From a candidate division KSB3 bacterium (GTDB lineage Bacteria > Moduliflexota > Moduliflexia > Moduliflexales > Moduliflexaceae), in NCBI GenBank assembly GCA_002748425.1, contig PDSJ01000017.1, positions 62,001 to 126,000 on the forward strand: a stretch of DNA of 64,000 nucleotides. The letters are read 5' to 3'. The translations under genes and the position numbers were made by a program. This document shows positions 52,559 to 60,762 of this stretch, piece by piece. Below the pieces are notes generated by a model. That model made no database searches. It had not been told where the DNA came from and saw only the letters and a program-made list of their open reading frames with translations. Every line of letters begins with the position of its first letter. Positions within the stretch are counted from its first letter, which is position 1.

Positions 52559-53842
52559 ATGGAATTCTTCGTGAGTTCGTTTATTCTGCTTCTGTTTTTG
52601 CTGATGTGTTCCGCCTTTTTTTCCGGCAGTGAAACCGCCATGTTCTCGCTGAATGCCATCCGGCTCCAGCGTCTTGAAAAAGAAGGGGCAACGCCTGCGG
52701 CCAGGATCGTTTCAAATTTTCTCAAACACCCCAGTAAACTTCTGGTCACCATTTTGATCGGAAACGAAGTGGTCAATATTTTTGCTTCTTCAACAGCTGC
52801 GTCGTTCTGCGTACGATTTTTTGGCGAGCGCTTCGGGCCGATAATTGCCACCGCCGGCATGACGATTCTGCTGTTGATTTTTGGAGAAGTGACCCCGAAA
52901 ACATTTGCCGTGCAGTTCCCCATGAAATATGCCTTTTTCGTCTCAAGGCCGCTGCAATTCTTTTCGAAAATCGTGTTTCCGGTCCGCGCGGTCCTGACCA
53001 GCATTGCCGACGCGATCCTGAGACTCATCGGCGGGTCCCGAAAAAGCCATGAACGGCTTCTGACCGGTCAGGAGTTTCGGACCTTGCTTACTGTCAGCGA
53101 ACGTGAAGGAGTGGTTGTGGCCGCTGAGAAAAAAATGATCGATAATCTTTTCGATTTCAGCGAAATGACGGTGAAAGAGATCATGATTCCCCGTACGGAT
53201 ATGCTCTGTTTTTCGCTTGACGACAGTTTCGCCGATATTCTTGAAAAATGCCGATCTGAGCTGCATGCCAGGGTGCCGGTTTACGAAGGGATGTTAGATA
53301 ATATTGCCGGCGTTGTGTATGTCAAGGATCTGCTCCCTGTCATTCAAAAAGAGCCAGAAGACTTTACGTTACGGGATGTTTTGCGGGAGGCGTATTTTAT
53401 CCCGGAAAGTAAAAAGGTTCAGGAACTGTTAAAGGATTTTCAGGCGAAAAAAATTCATATTGCGATTGTTGTCGATGAATACGGTGGAACGTCCGGCTTG
53501 GTCTGCCTGGAAGATATTCTTGAAGAGATCGTCGGAGATATTTCGGATGAGTTTGACAAGAATAATCTGCCCTGGTGTGTCACAGTCGAGGAAGGGCGGC
53601 GTTATCGCGTCAACGCGATGATGCATATTCACGAATTCAATCAGGAGTTTCATACTGATTTTTCTCAAGAATTCTACGGAACGGTTTCCGGACTTTTTCT
53701 TCATGAATCAGGACGTATTCCCAGGAAAGGTGATACCGTTACGATTGAGGACCTTCGCTTAACGGTAAGCAAGCTTCGGAATATCAGAATTCTCGAAGTT
53801 CTTGTAGAACGGGAGCCCTTGAGAGAAAAGGAACGACCATGA
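52559..53842 (+). CDS. CorC/HlyC-family transporter-associated protein 1 (CNNM + CBS)
   Basis: This membrane protein of 427 aa has a DUF21/CNNM membrane domain (about 1-190; AFFSGSETAMFSLNAIRLQR, TILIGNEVVNIFASSTAASF, LLLIFGEVTPKTFAVQF), a CBS pair (MTVKEIMIPRTDMLCFSLDD, ...GGTSGLVCLEDILEEIVGDI) and a C-terminal CorC_HlyC domain (EFYGTVSGLFLHESGRIPRK). The family is linked to magnesium or cobalt efflux. It begins 3 bp after dnaB and overlaps its paralogue by four bases. Confidence 0.92.
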   Translation: MEFFVSSFILLLFLLMCSAFFSGSETAMFSLNAIRLQRLEKEGATPAARIVSNFLKHPSKLLVTILIGNEVVNIFASSTAASFCVRFFGERFGPIIATAGMTILLLIFGEVTPKTFAVQFPMKYAFFVSRPLQFFSKIVFPVRAVLTSIADAILRLIGGSRKSHERLLTGQEFRTLLTVSEREGVVVAAEKKMIDNLFDFSEMTVKEIMIPRTDMLCFSLDDSFADILEKCRSELHARVPVYEGMLDNIAGVVYVKDLLPVIQKEPEDFTLRDVLREAYFIPESKKVQELLKDFQAKKIHIAIVVDEYGGTSGLVCLEDILEEIVGDISDEFDKNNLPWCVTVEEGRRYRVNAMMHIHEFNQEFHTDFSQEFYGTVSGLFLHESGRIPRKGDTVTIEDLRLTVSKLRNIRILEVLVEREPLREKERP

Positions 53843-55101
53843 CAGCATTGATGGTGATTGAATACGCAGCGATTGTGTGTTGCGTACTGTTCGAAGGATT
53901 TTTTTCCGGATCGGAAATCGCGATTATCTCTGTGGATAAAATCAAACTGCGTCACCTGGTTTCGCTAGGCTCAAAAGGGGCAAAACAGGCTCAGCATATG
54001 CTTCATCAGCCAGAGCGTTTTCTGGGAACAACCCTGGTGGGGACAAACATTTCCGTGGTCCTCGCGTCTGTGCTTCTGACGACGATTTTTTCACAAATGC
54101 CGCGATTTTCACACAATGCCGAATTATATGTGGCACTTATTTTAACCCCCTTTGTCCTGCTTTTCGGCGAGATTATTCCCAAAAGCATTTTCCAGCAGCA
54201 TGCCGATACGCTTGTCCCCATTATTGCCCGTCCTCTGCATGTCGCCTTTAAAGTGTTCTACCCTGTCGTCTTCTTGGTTTCGACGTTTACCAATGCTCTT
54301 TTAGCGATGCTTGGAGTCGAAAAGACTACGCAACGGCACAGTTTTACGCGGGATGAGTTGAAATTTCTCGTCAAGACAGCTCCGCAAGCCGATGCTGAAG
54401 AACAGCATCGGCAGGAAATGATGCGCCGGGTGTTTGAGTTCGGCGACAGCAGCGTTGAAGAGATTCTGGTGCCGTTGGTTGAGGTGACTGCCTTAGAGAA
54501 AGGAACAAGTATTGCCGATGCTGTTCACACGGTGCAATCCTCCGGGTTCTCGCGTTTTCCGATTTATGAAGACCGTGTCGATCAGATTATCGGGGTCGTC
54601 CATGCTTTTGATCTCTTGCGTGCAACTGCTGATGACCGGCAGATCGATCCGTTTATCCGTAAAGCGTATTATGTGCCCAAAATGATGCCATTGGTGGACT
54701 TAGTGCGGAATATGCAACGTCACGGGACACAGATCGCAATTGTGGTGGATGAGTACGGTGGTTCTTTAGGGATGGTAACCCTTGAAGATTGCCTGGAAGA
54801 AATCGTTGGCGATATTGATGATGAATTCGATGAATTGGATGGTGAGATGTATCAGAAACTCCCTGACGGCAGCTTTCGCGTGCATGCCAGAATGGAGATT
54901 GACGAAATCAATGCCAGCTTCGGCTTTGAACTGCCGGAAGATGGTTTTGAAACCCTGGGCGGCTTTCTGCTGTCAGAGTTTCGTCATATTCCTCAGATCG
55001 GGGAAACATTAGAATGGCAGGGGCTTCGTTTTCGCGTTGAGGAAACGACGGCCCGTTCAGTCCTCTGGGTCAATGTGTGCCCTCTTGAGGAAGCAGAGTG
55101 A
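53839..55101 (+). CDS. CorC/HlyC-family transporter-associated protein 2 (CNNM + CBS)
   Basis: This 420-aa paralogue of the preceding gene has the same layout: membrane domain (EGFFSGSEIAIISVDKIKLR, TTLVGTNISVVLASVLLTTI, LLFGEIIPKSIFQ), CBS pair (SSVEEILVPLVEVTALEKGT, GGSLGMVTLEDCLEEIVGDI) and CorC_HlyC domain (LGGFLLSEFRHIPQIGETLE). The ATGA overlap at 53839-53842 indicates coupled translation, and the two may form a heteromer (inference). The tandem pair probably arose by duplication. Confidence 0.92.
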   Translation: MTALMVIEYAAIVCCVLFEGFFSGSEIAIISVDKIKLRHLVSLGSKGAKQAQHMLHQPERFLGTTLVGTNISVVLASVLLTTIFSQMPRFSHNAELYVALILTPFVLLFGEIIPKSIFQQHADTLVPIIARPLHVAFKVFYPVVFLVSTFTNALLAMLGVEKTTQRHSFTRDELKFLVKTAPQADAEEQHRQEMMRRVFEFGDSSVEEILVPLVEVTALEKGTSIADAVHTVQSSGFSRFPIYEDRVDQIIGVVHAFDLLRATADDRQIDPFIRKAYYVPKMMPLVDLVRNMQRHGTQIAIVVDEYGGSLGMVTLEDCLEEIVGDIDDEFDELDGEMYQKLPDGSFRVHARMEIDEINASFGFELPEDGFETLGGFLLSEFRHIPQIGETLEWQGLRFRVEETTARSVLWVNVCPLEEAE

Positions 55102-55136
55102 CCGCTGCCCTTCTGACGGAAGAAGGGCGCACGGTG

Positions 55137-56594
55137 TTAGACGCCGCGATCACGCCCTTTAAAGCTTTCGGTCGCTTCCAACGCCTTCCCGATACGGCCT
55201 TTGTTCATGACTCCGAGACTGCCAAGCATAATCCGTAAATCTGCGATGAAGCCAGTTGATCCTTTGAATCTGGGATCGTAGAAGAGAATTTCCTGCTGCA
55301 ACTGCTGCGATTTGGTCAGGCCATAGTTCGTCTTACGCATGGAGATGCTTCCCGGACTGGTCATGCCTCCGGGGATAAAGCTCATCAGAGCTCCGGTCAG
55401 CCATTGTGTGTCCTGATCTGCGAGAATTTCATGTTCTGGCATGGTGCGAATGCCAAGCCCCCCCATATCTCCCAGGGCCACATTAAAAAATTGCAGAAAT
55501 TCATCAGGCGAATTTTTACGCATCCAGTTCCCAAGTTCTGTCGCGCGAACCACATCTCCGACGGTCATCGTGCGAATTTTAAAAATCAGGAAGCGCTGGA
55601 GACGAAAGGTAATCCTCGGCTGCATGAAAAATGCGCTGGACATCTTGATGCGCTCTGCCCCAGCATTTTTTTCCGGGTCCTCTCCGTCTGCGTCGAGATG
55701 CTCTACCTGCCATTCCGTCCGATGTTTTTGCGGCACAATATGATCCTTCACCGTCTGGATCCAGATCGCTAATATCAGTAATTCGAACAACGGGTGCCCG
55801 CATTTCAGAGCAATCCTGGCAAAGATGATGTCGGCAACCCGCATGAAGTGCCGATGAATCGCGACATAGACCTTGCTTGATTCTGTGAGAGGATGCTTCT
55901 TAAGGATTTGTCGAAGTTCGTCAACGGATCCAATCGCTGTCGGATCGAGGGTTCGCCGGCAAGCAGGCGTTCTCCGAAAACATTCTTTCAGCTTTGTACC
56001 CACAAAGCGGGGTAAGAGATCGAATAAAATGACATGCAGATGATGGCCGACAGACATTTTCATTAAGAACTTATAGGGGATCGTCCGGTATTCCTGAATC
56101 AACGGATCGTTTTCAATGACTTCATCCAGCTGAAGGTAGCGTTTTTGATAGTCGGAAATCGCTGTCAGCGAGAGCTGCTGTGTCGATAGACGACTTTCAT
56201 GGGTCACGAAAATTAAGTCATACAAGCCCTGTTGTTCGATAAAATACGAGTATAAAATGTCGAGCGCATCTTCCTGGACTTCCAGTGGGGTTTTCTGGAG
56301 TTTTTGAATGGTTTGACGAAACATCACCAGAAGCTCACTCAGTGAAAGATCCACTTCTTCGGGGGAAAGGTCTTCGTAATCCAGCAGTTCAGGAGCTGGA
56401 GAATCAGGGTGAAGAAGTTCTTCGAGTAAGTCGATCAGGCTCAAAATTTTTTCCAGAATCAAACGTTTATTCTCTTCGTAATACGGGCTGTGTCTGCTTT
56501 CGCCGATCATGGCATGCACGTAATCGTGAATGCTTTTAGTACATGATTTGATCGCAAACAATGTGCGGATTTTTTTTAGTAAAGACGTTTTCAT
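55137..56594 (-). CDS. Divergent monotopic phosphoglycosyl transferase with long N-terminal extension
   Basis: The C-terminal part (about 250-475) resembles the bacterial sugar transferases (WcaJ/PglC type) that put the first sugar phosphate on undecaprenyl phosphate. The membrane-dipping helix region is VADIIFARIALKCGHPLFEL followed by LILAIWI, then FLIFKIRTM (K-x-R-T-M) and RKNSPDEFLQFFNVALGDM. This last piece includes the catalytic Asp364-Glu365 pair. The usual GDMSLVGPRP is altered to GDMGGLGIRT. Residues 1-245 form a charged, helical extension that I do not recognise. It is divergent from the glucuronokinase/uridylyltransferase pair, so a role in exopolysaccharide synthesis is likely. 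Loss of the canonical GPRP motif makes activity uncertain. Confidence 0.65.
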   Translation of the reverse strand: MKTSLLKKIRTLFAIKSCTKSIHDYVHAMIGESRHSPYYEENKRLILEKILSLIDLLEELLHPDSPAPELLDYEDLSPEEVDLSLSELLVMFRQTIQKLQKTPLEVQEDALDILYSYFIEQQGLYDLIFVTHESRLSTQQLSLTAISDYQKRYLQLDEVIENDPLIQEYRTIPYKFLMKMSVGHHLHVILFDLLPRFVGTKLKECFRRTPACRRTLDPTAIGSVDELRQILKKHPLTESSKVYVAIHRHFMRVADIIFARIALKCGHPLFELLILAIWIQTVKDHIVPQKHRTEWQVEHLDADGEDPEKNAGAERIKMSSAFFMQPRITFRLQRFLIFKIRTMTVGDVVRATELGNWMRKNSPDEFLQFFNVALGDMGGLGIRTMPEHEILADQDTQWLTGALMSFIPGGMTSPGSISMRKTNYGLTKSQQLQQEILFYDPRFKGSTGFIADLRIMLGSLGVMNKGRIGKALEATESFKGRDRGV

Positions 56595-57021
56595 GAAAAG
56601 TTGCTGCCGCTCCTCATGCTGGTAATTTCGCAGGGCCTTCTTCTTTCGAAAGTCTCATAATTATGTATTATGTATGAAGTATAAAAAATCCTTCTGTCAA
56701 GTAAATTTCATAAGAAGATGCCTATTTCATCAATTATCGTCATATACAGCGGCAGCTCGGATTGGGACACGGACTGTTTTCAGAATGCAGTGCAGACTGC
56801 AGAGCTTCGTAACAGGCAATCGAAAGTGCCTCATCTATTGAGACACATCTTTGCGGGGTTTGAATAATACTATTTTCCGAACTCTATAGAAAGACGCGCT
56901 GAGCTGCCGAATGCCGGAGAAAATTATTGACTTTATTGCTCTCCTGTAGAGATCGTTTCCCAGACTGTCGTTCCACACCCGTCATTGATTGTTTTGAGGA
57001 GAGGGAGGAGACAAGCTTCTT
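56595..57021. other. Divergent intergenic region
   Basis: This 427-bp stretch between the phosphoglycosyl transferase and the GHMP kinase holds no gene that I can support. A minus-strand TTGACA with poor -10 candidates (TTCATA region, about 56675-56705) may drive the transferase gene. A plus-strand TTGACT (about 56928) lacks a good -10. The kinase ribosome site is GGAGAGGGAGGAG. Confidence 0.35.
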
Positions 57022-58053
57022 ATGATTATTCGCACGACAAGCTATGCCAGAGCCGGGCTGATAGGGAATCCGTCAGACGGTTATTTTGGAAAAACCATTG
57101 CATTTTCTGTTCGGAATTTTTGTGCCGAGGTCACGCTCTATGAATCGCCGCAGCTGGAAATCACGTTTCATCAGAAGGATCATACGAAGTTTGCCTCAAT
57201 ACGGCAGCTTGTTGAAGATATCAAATTTTCCGGATATTATGGCGGTATTCGATTGCTCAAAGCTGCAATTAAAAAATTTTACGAATATTGTCAGGAACAT
57301 ACGCTGCCTCTGGAGGAAAAGAATTTTACGATTTTGTATGATTCCAACGTTCCTTTGCGAGTTGGACTGGCCGGTTCCAGTGCAATTATTACCTCAGTGA
57401 TGAAGGCTCTGATGCAATTTTACAATATCGAAATCGAAAACGCGATCCTGGCCAATCTCATACTGTCGGTCGAAGCTGAGGAACTCGGCATCAGCGCCGG
57501 ATTGCAGGACAGAGTCATTCAGGTCTATGAAGGCATGGTGTATATGGATTTTAATCGTCAGCACATGGAAGAATATGGTTACGGCATTTATGAGAGCCTG
57601 CTTCCCGGGCAATTGCCGAATCTCTATATTGCCTATTCTGACGATTTGAGCGAGGGCACGGAAGTGTTTCACAACAATATCCGGCAGCGCTACAATGATG
57701 GTGATCGTCAGGTACATGAGGCCATGCGGGAATTCGGCGAGATTGCGAGGGTTTTTCGGGAAGCGTTGATGAGGGGCGATCTGCTCCAAATGAACGAACT
57801 CATCAATCGTAACTTCAATGTCCGCGCCTCAATTTTCAAATTAAGCAAACGAAATTGGGAAATGGTTAATTGCGCCCGCAATGTCGGCGCATCCTCAAAA
57901 TTTTGCGGTTCCGGCGGCGCAATCGTCGGCATTTACGCTGATGAAAACATGTATCAGGATTTGGAACGAGAAATGACAAGAATTCGAGCTCGCTTGTTGA
58001 AGCCAATCATTTTTGAAGAACCTGGAACAGAAGAAGAAGGAGAAGAATCATGA
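57022..58053 (+). CDS. GHMP kinase, glucuronokinase-like
   Basis: This is a cytoplasmic sugar 1-kinase of 343 aa. The GHMP motifs are present: an N-terminal ARAGLIGNPSDGYFGKTIAF, the ATP loop PLRVGLAGSSAIITS (about 111-125) and the C-terminal KFCGSGGAIVGIY. The start R-A-G-L-x-GNPSDGY-x-GKT is the form seen in plant glucuronokinase, which makes glucuronic acid 1-phosphate. The next gene, overlapping by four bases, is a UTP-sugar-phosphate uridylyltransferase, consistent with a two-step route to a UDP-uronic acid. Other GHMP kinases (L-fuco- or D-glycero-manno-heptose kinase) are less likely by motif, but I cannot exclude them. Confidence 0.78.
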   Translation: MIIRTTSYARAGLIGNPSDGYFGKTIAFSVRNFCAEVTLYESPQLEITFHQKDHTKFASIRQLVEDIKFSGYYGGIRLLKAAIKKFYEYCQEHTLPLEEKNFTILYDSNVPLRVGLAGSSAIITSVMKALMQFYNIEIENAILANLILSVEAEELGISAGLQDRVIQVYEGMVYMDFNRQHMEEYGYGIYESLLPGQLPNLYIAYSDDLSEGTEVFHNNIRQRYNDGDRQVHEAMREFGEIARVFREALMRGDLLQMNELINRNFNVRASIFKLSKRNWEMVNCARNVGASSKFCGSGGAIVGIYADENMYQDLEREMTRIRARLLKPIIFEEPGTEEEGEES

Positions 58054-58922
58054 TCGAAAAAGCCGTCATTCCAGCCGCAGGATTCGGCTCGCGTTTCCTG
58101 CCCGCCACGAAAGCGCAGCCAAAAGAGATGCTGCCGATTATTGATACGCCGACCATTCAATATGTGATTGAAGAGACTGTCAAATCAGGGATTTCGCAAA
58201 TTCTCGTGATTACCGGAAAGGGCAAGCAGGCGATTGAAAACCACTTCGACCACTCCTGCGAGCTGGAGGCTGACCTCTCCAGAAAGAACAAACAGAAACA
58301 GCTCAAGGAAGTGCGAGAGATTTCCAACATGGCGGAAATTTTTTACATTCGCCAAAAGGAACTGAACGGTCTGGGAGATGCCATCCGCTATGCCAAAAAT
58401 TTTGTCGACAACGAACCGTTTGTCGTCTTGCTGGGTGATACGCTTGTCAAAAGCAAGACCCCGTGTGTTCGGCAGTTGATCGATGCCTATAACCGCCATC
58501 AGAAGACCATCATCGGTGTTGAAGAAGTGCCGGCGCACAAAGTCGATCGCTACGGTATTATTGATGCCGCACAGATCGGGGAATCCATTTACCGGGTATC
58601 GAATTTGATCGAAAAACCCAGCCTCTCGGAAGCACCGTCCCAGCTGGCGATCGGAGGACGTTATATCCTGACACCCCGGATTTTCTCCTATCTCGATCGC
58701 ACAGTAGCCGGTAAAGGCGGTGAAATACAGCTTACCGATGCTCTGCGCGACATGTGCAAACATGAAGAAACCCTGGCCTTCAAGTTCGAGGGGAAACGCT
58801 ATGATATCGGAAATAAGCTCGATTACCTGATCACTGAGGTTGAGTTTGGCGTTGAACGTGACGATCTCGGGTATGAATTCAGGAAATTCCTGCGGGATTT
58901 TGTCGGCACACTCAAGGACTAA
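58050..58922 (+). CDS. galU: GalU-type UTP--sugar-1-phosphate uridylyltransferase
   Basis: This nucleotidyltransferase of 290 aa makes UDP-sugar from UTP and sugar 1-phosphate. It has VIPAAGFGSRFLPATKAQPK, EMLPIIDTPTIQYVIEE, ITGKGKQAIENHFD, the GLGDAIRYA loop, LLGDTLV, and VDRYGIID, with EKPSLSEAPSQLAIGGRYIL and KGGEIQLTDAL. These match GalU. Coupling by ATGA overlap with the glucuronokinase-like gene raises the option that it prefers glucuronate 1-phosphate over glucose 1-phosphate. Confidence 0.9.
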   Translation: MIEKAVIPAAGFGSRFLPATKAQPKEMLPIIDTPTIQYVIEETVKSGISQILVITGKGKQAIENHFDHSCELEADLSRKNKQKQLKEVREISNMAEIFYIRQKELNGLGDAIRYAKNFVDNEPFVVLLGDTLVKSKTPCVRQLIDAYNRHQKTIIGVEEVPAHKVDRYGIIDAAQIGESIYRVSNLIEKPSLSEAPSQLAIGGRYILTPRIFSYLDRTVAGKGGEIQLTDALRDMCKHEETLAFKFEGKRYDIGNKLDYLITEVEFGVERDDLGYEFRKFLRDFVGTLKD

Positions 58923-59212
58923 GCCTCCTGCTCAATGGCGATTTTTTTCCTTGACATTTTGAAGAATGTTGCCGACGGCTTCAGAACGTGATGGGGATGA
59001 GCGGGCTTGTGAAAATTTTTTGATCAATTTGCCGTGACCGCATCTGATGAGCATGAATGTCAACATGAGAAGCCAGGGAGGTGAGGCGGCCCAGCAGTCT
59101 GAATTGTAATAACAGGTGTTTTTCTCAACGAATCCATTTTCGCAATAAAGATGATTGGCAGAGAGGTCTCATCAGAGGCTCTCTTGAGGCAGTTATCGGA
59201 GGAACAGAAGAG
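58923..59212 (+). other. Leader region of TRAP operon 2
   Basis: No gene is visible. A TTGACA near 58952 lacks a recognisable -10. Just before the dctP ribosome site AGAGAG and CTCTCT (about 59160-59184) can form a small hairpin in the leader. Confidence 0.35.
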
Positions 59213-60196
59213 ATGAAAAATATACTGCTAAGCATACTTGGATGTTTAATGATTATTGGGAGTTCTGGATGGGCAGCAGCAGAGGAACAAATTGTTATAC
59301 GCTGGAGTGACGTCTTGAGTCCTCCGAACCCACATCCGCTGATGATGGAGAAGGTGGCTGAAATTGTTGCGGAAAAATCGAACGGGCGTATCGAAATTCA
59401 AGTCTATCCCGGCGGTCAGTTAGGAAGTTCGCGTGACACTATCGAATCACTCTCGTTGGGCATGCATGAAATGGCGACTGAGGGAGTTTCTCATTTAGAA
59501 AGTTGGTATCCTGCCGTCAATGCAATTCAGACAATGCCGTATATCTATAAAGATCCCGCCCATGTCCAGCGTGTACTGGAGAGTCCGATCGGACGGGAGA
59601 TTCTTGAGACGATTCGGGAAAAATCAGGGATACGAGTGCTGGGAGCCGCATATTATGGAAAGCGAAATGTGACAACAAGCAGCAAAGAGATCAATGCTGT
59701 TGACGATATGGCCGGCTTTAAATTACGCGTTCCTGAAAGCGCTGTCTATATTGCGTTTGCCAAAGCCTGGGGGGCAAAACCGACTCCGATTAGCTTTGGC
59801 GAATTGTATCTGGCCTTAAAGCAGAGTGTCGTCGATGGACAGGAAAATCCGCTTCCGACGATCTGGTCGGCAAAGTTTTACGAAGTTCAGAAGTATCTTG
59901 TGCTGACCGGACACATTCTTGACTGGAGAGCGGTGCTGATTAACGAAGAGTTTTTCCAGAGCCTTTCTCCTGAAGATCAGACACTCCTCGCTGATGCCGT
60001 TAAAGAAGGGATCGCCTGGTGTAATGAGACAATTCTGCAGCAGGAGGCCGAGCTTGTCGAGAAGTTGCAGGCTGAAGGCATGACCGTGATCGAGCCGGAT
60101 GTCGACAGCTTCCGTAGTGCGGTTTTAGAAAAGGTTCCTGCCGAGTTCAAGGATAAATGGGGCGATCTGATCGAAAAAATTGTTGCTATCGACTAA
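59213..60196 (+). CDS. dctP: TRAP transporter 2 substrate-binding protein DctP
   Basis: This periplasmic receptor has 327 aa. A signal peptide (LLSILGCLMIIGSSGWAAAE) precedes IRWSDVLSPPNPHPLMMEKV. The conserved ligand Arg lies in FKLRVPESAVYIAFAKAWGA and the family segment SVVDGQENPLPTIWSAKFYE follows. The ATG at 59213 follows GGAGGAAC; the longer frame from 59081 has no support. It differs clearly from the DctP of operon 1, so the two import different acids or sugar acids. A strong hairpin follows before dctQ. Confidence 0.93.
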   Translation: MKNILLSILGCLMIIGSSGWAAAEEQIVIRWSDVLSPPNPHPLMMEKVAEIVAEKSNGRIEIQVYPGGQLGSSRDTIESLSLGMHEMATEGVSHLESWYPAVNAIQTMPYIYKDPAHVQRVLESPIGREILETIREKSGIRVLGAAYYGKRNVTTSSKEINAVDDMAGFKLRVPESAVYIAFAKAWGAKPTPISFGELYLALKQSVVDGQENPLPTIWSAKFYEVQKYLVLTGHILDWRAVLINEEFFQSLSPEDQTLLADAVKEGIAWCNETILQQEAELVEKLQAEGMTVIEPDVDSFRSAVLEKVPAEFKDKWGDLIEKIVAID

Positions 60197-60214
60197 AAGA
60201 CCTGGAGTCCTCTG

Positions 60215-60259
60215 ACGTGTTATGACGAGAGAGCGTCCCTCTTCGTCATAACACGTTTT
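60215..60259 (+). terminator. Attenuating hairpin between dctP and dctQ
   Basis: ACGTGTTATGACGA (60215-60228) and TCGTCATAACACGT (60243-60256) form a perfect 14-bp stem. It extends inward by four pairs after a bulge and is followed by TTTTC. It lies in the 71-bp dctP-dctQ spacer. Partial termination here would give more binding protein than permease, as seen in other binding-protein transport operons. Confidence 0.65.
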
Positions 60260-60267
60260 CGCCCTTG

Positions 60268-60762
60268 ATGCGCATACTGAAACACATACTGGAAAAAGCT
60301 GTGAACGTCGTGGCCGTTGTCCTCTTTATTGTTGTGTTTGTCACAGTGCTGCTTCAAATTTTTTCCCGCTATGTCTTAAACAATCCCCTCATTTGGACCG
60401 AAGAGTTGTGCCGCTACACGTTTATCTGGATCGCAATGCTGGGCTGGGTCATGGGAACCCGGCAGAATTCGCATTTAGGCGTGAATGTCGTGTTACATGC
60501 CTTGCCGCAACGTGTACACATCCTTGCACAGCTTTTCATCAAATTTCTGACGCTGGTGTTTATGGTGGTTCTAGGGTATTATGGGGCGGTGATCGCAGGG
60601 AAAACCATGGGCAAACAGACCTATACACTCTTTTTTACCTATGGCCTCGTGTACGCGATTGTCCCTGTAACGGCAATCTTGATCGGCCTGTATACCATTG
60701 CCGACGCTCTGGAACTCGTGAAGCGCTGGAAGGGCAGGCAGCAGGAGGTCACGCAGTCATGA
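60268..60762 (+). CDS. dctQ: TRAP transporter 2 small permease DctQ
   Basis: The 164-aa four-span membrane subunit has VVFVTVLLQIFSRYVLNNPL, IWTEELCRYTFIWIAMLGWV and MGTRQNSHLGVNVV (E-E-x-x-R and H-L-G motifs). The ATG at 60268 is used (a TTG precedes it by one codon). It has no good ribosome site, and the strong hairpin lies just upstream. Its stop overlaps the dctM start. Confidence 0.92.
   Translation: MRILKHILEKAVNVVAVVLFIVVFVTVLLQIFSRYVLNNPLIWTEELCRYTFIWIAMLGWVMGTRQNSHLGVNVVLHALPQRVHILAQLFIKFLTLVFMVVLGYYGAVIAGKTMGKQTYTLFFTYGLVYAIVPVTAILIGLYTIADALELVKRWKGRQQEVTQS

Noticed and set aside
60393..60758. Long N-terminal extension of DctM 2
   Set aside because: It reads dctQ in the wrong frame; the ATG at 60759 follows GGAGGT and overlaps the dctQ stop as usual.
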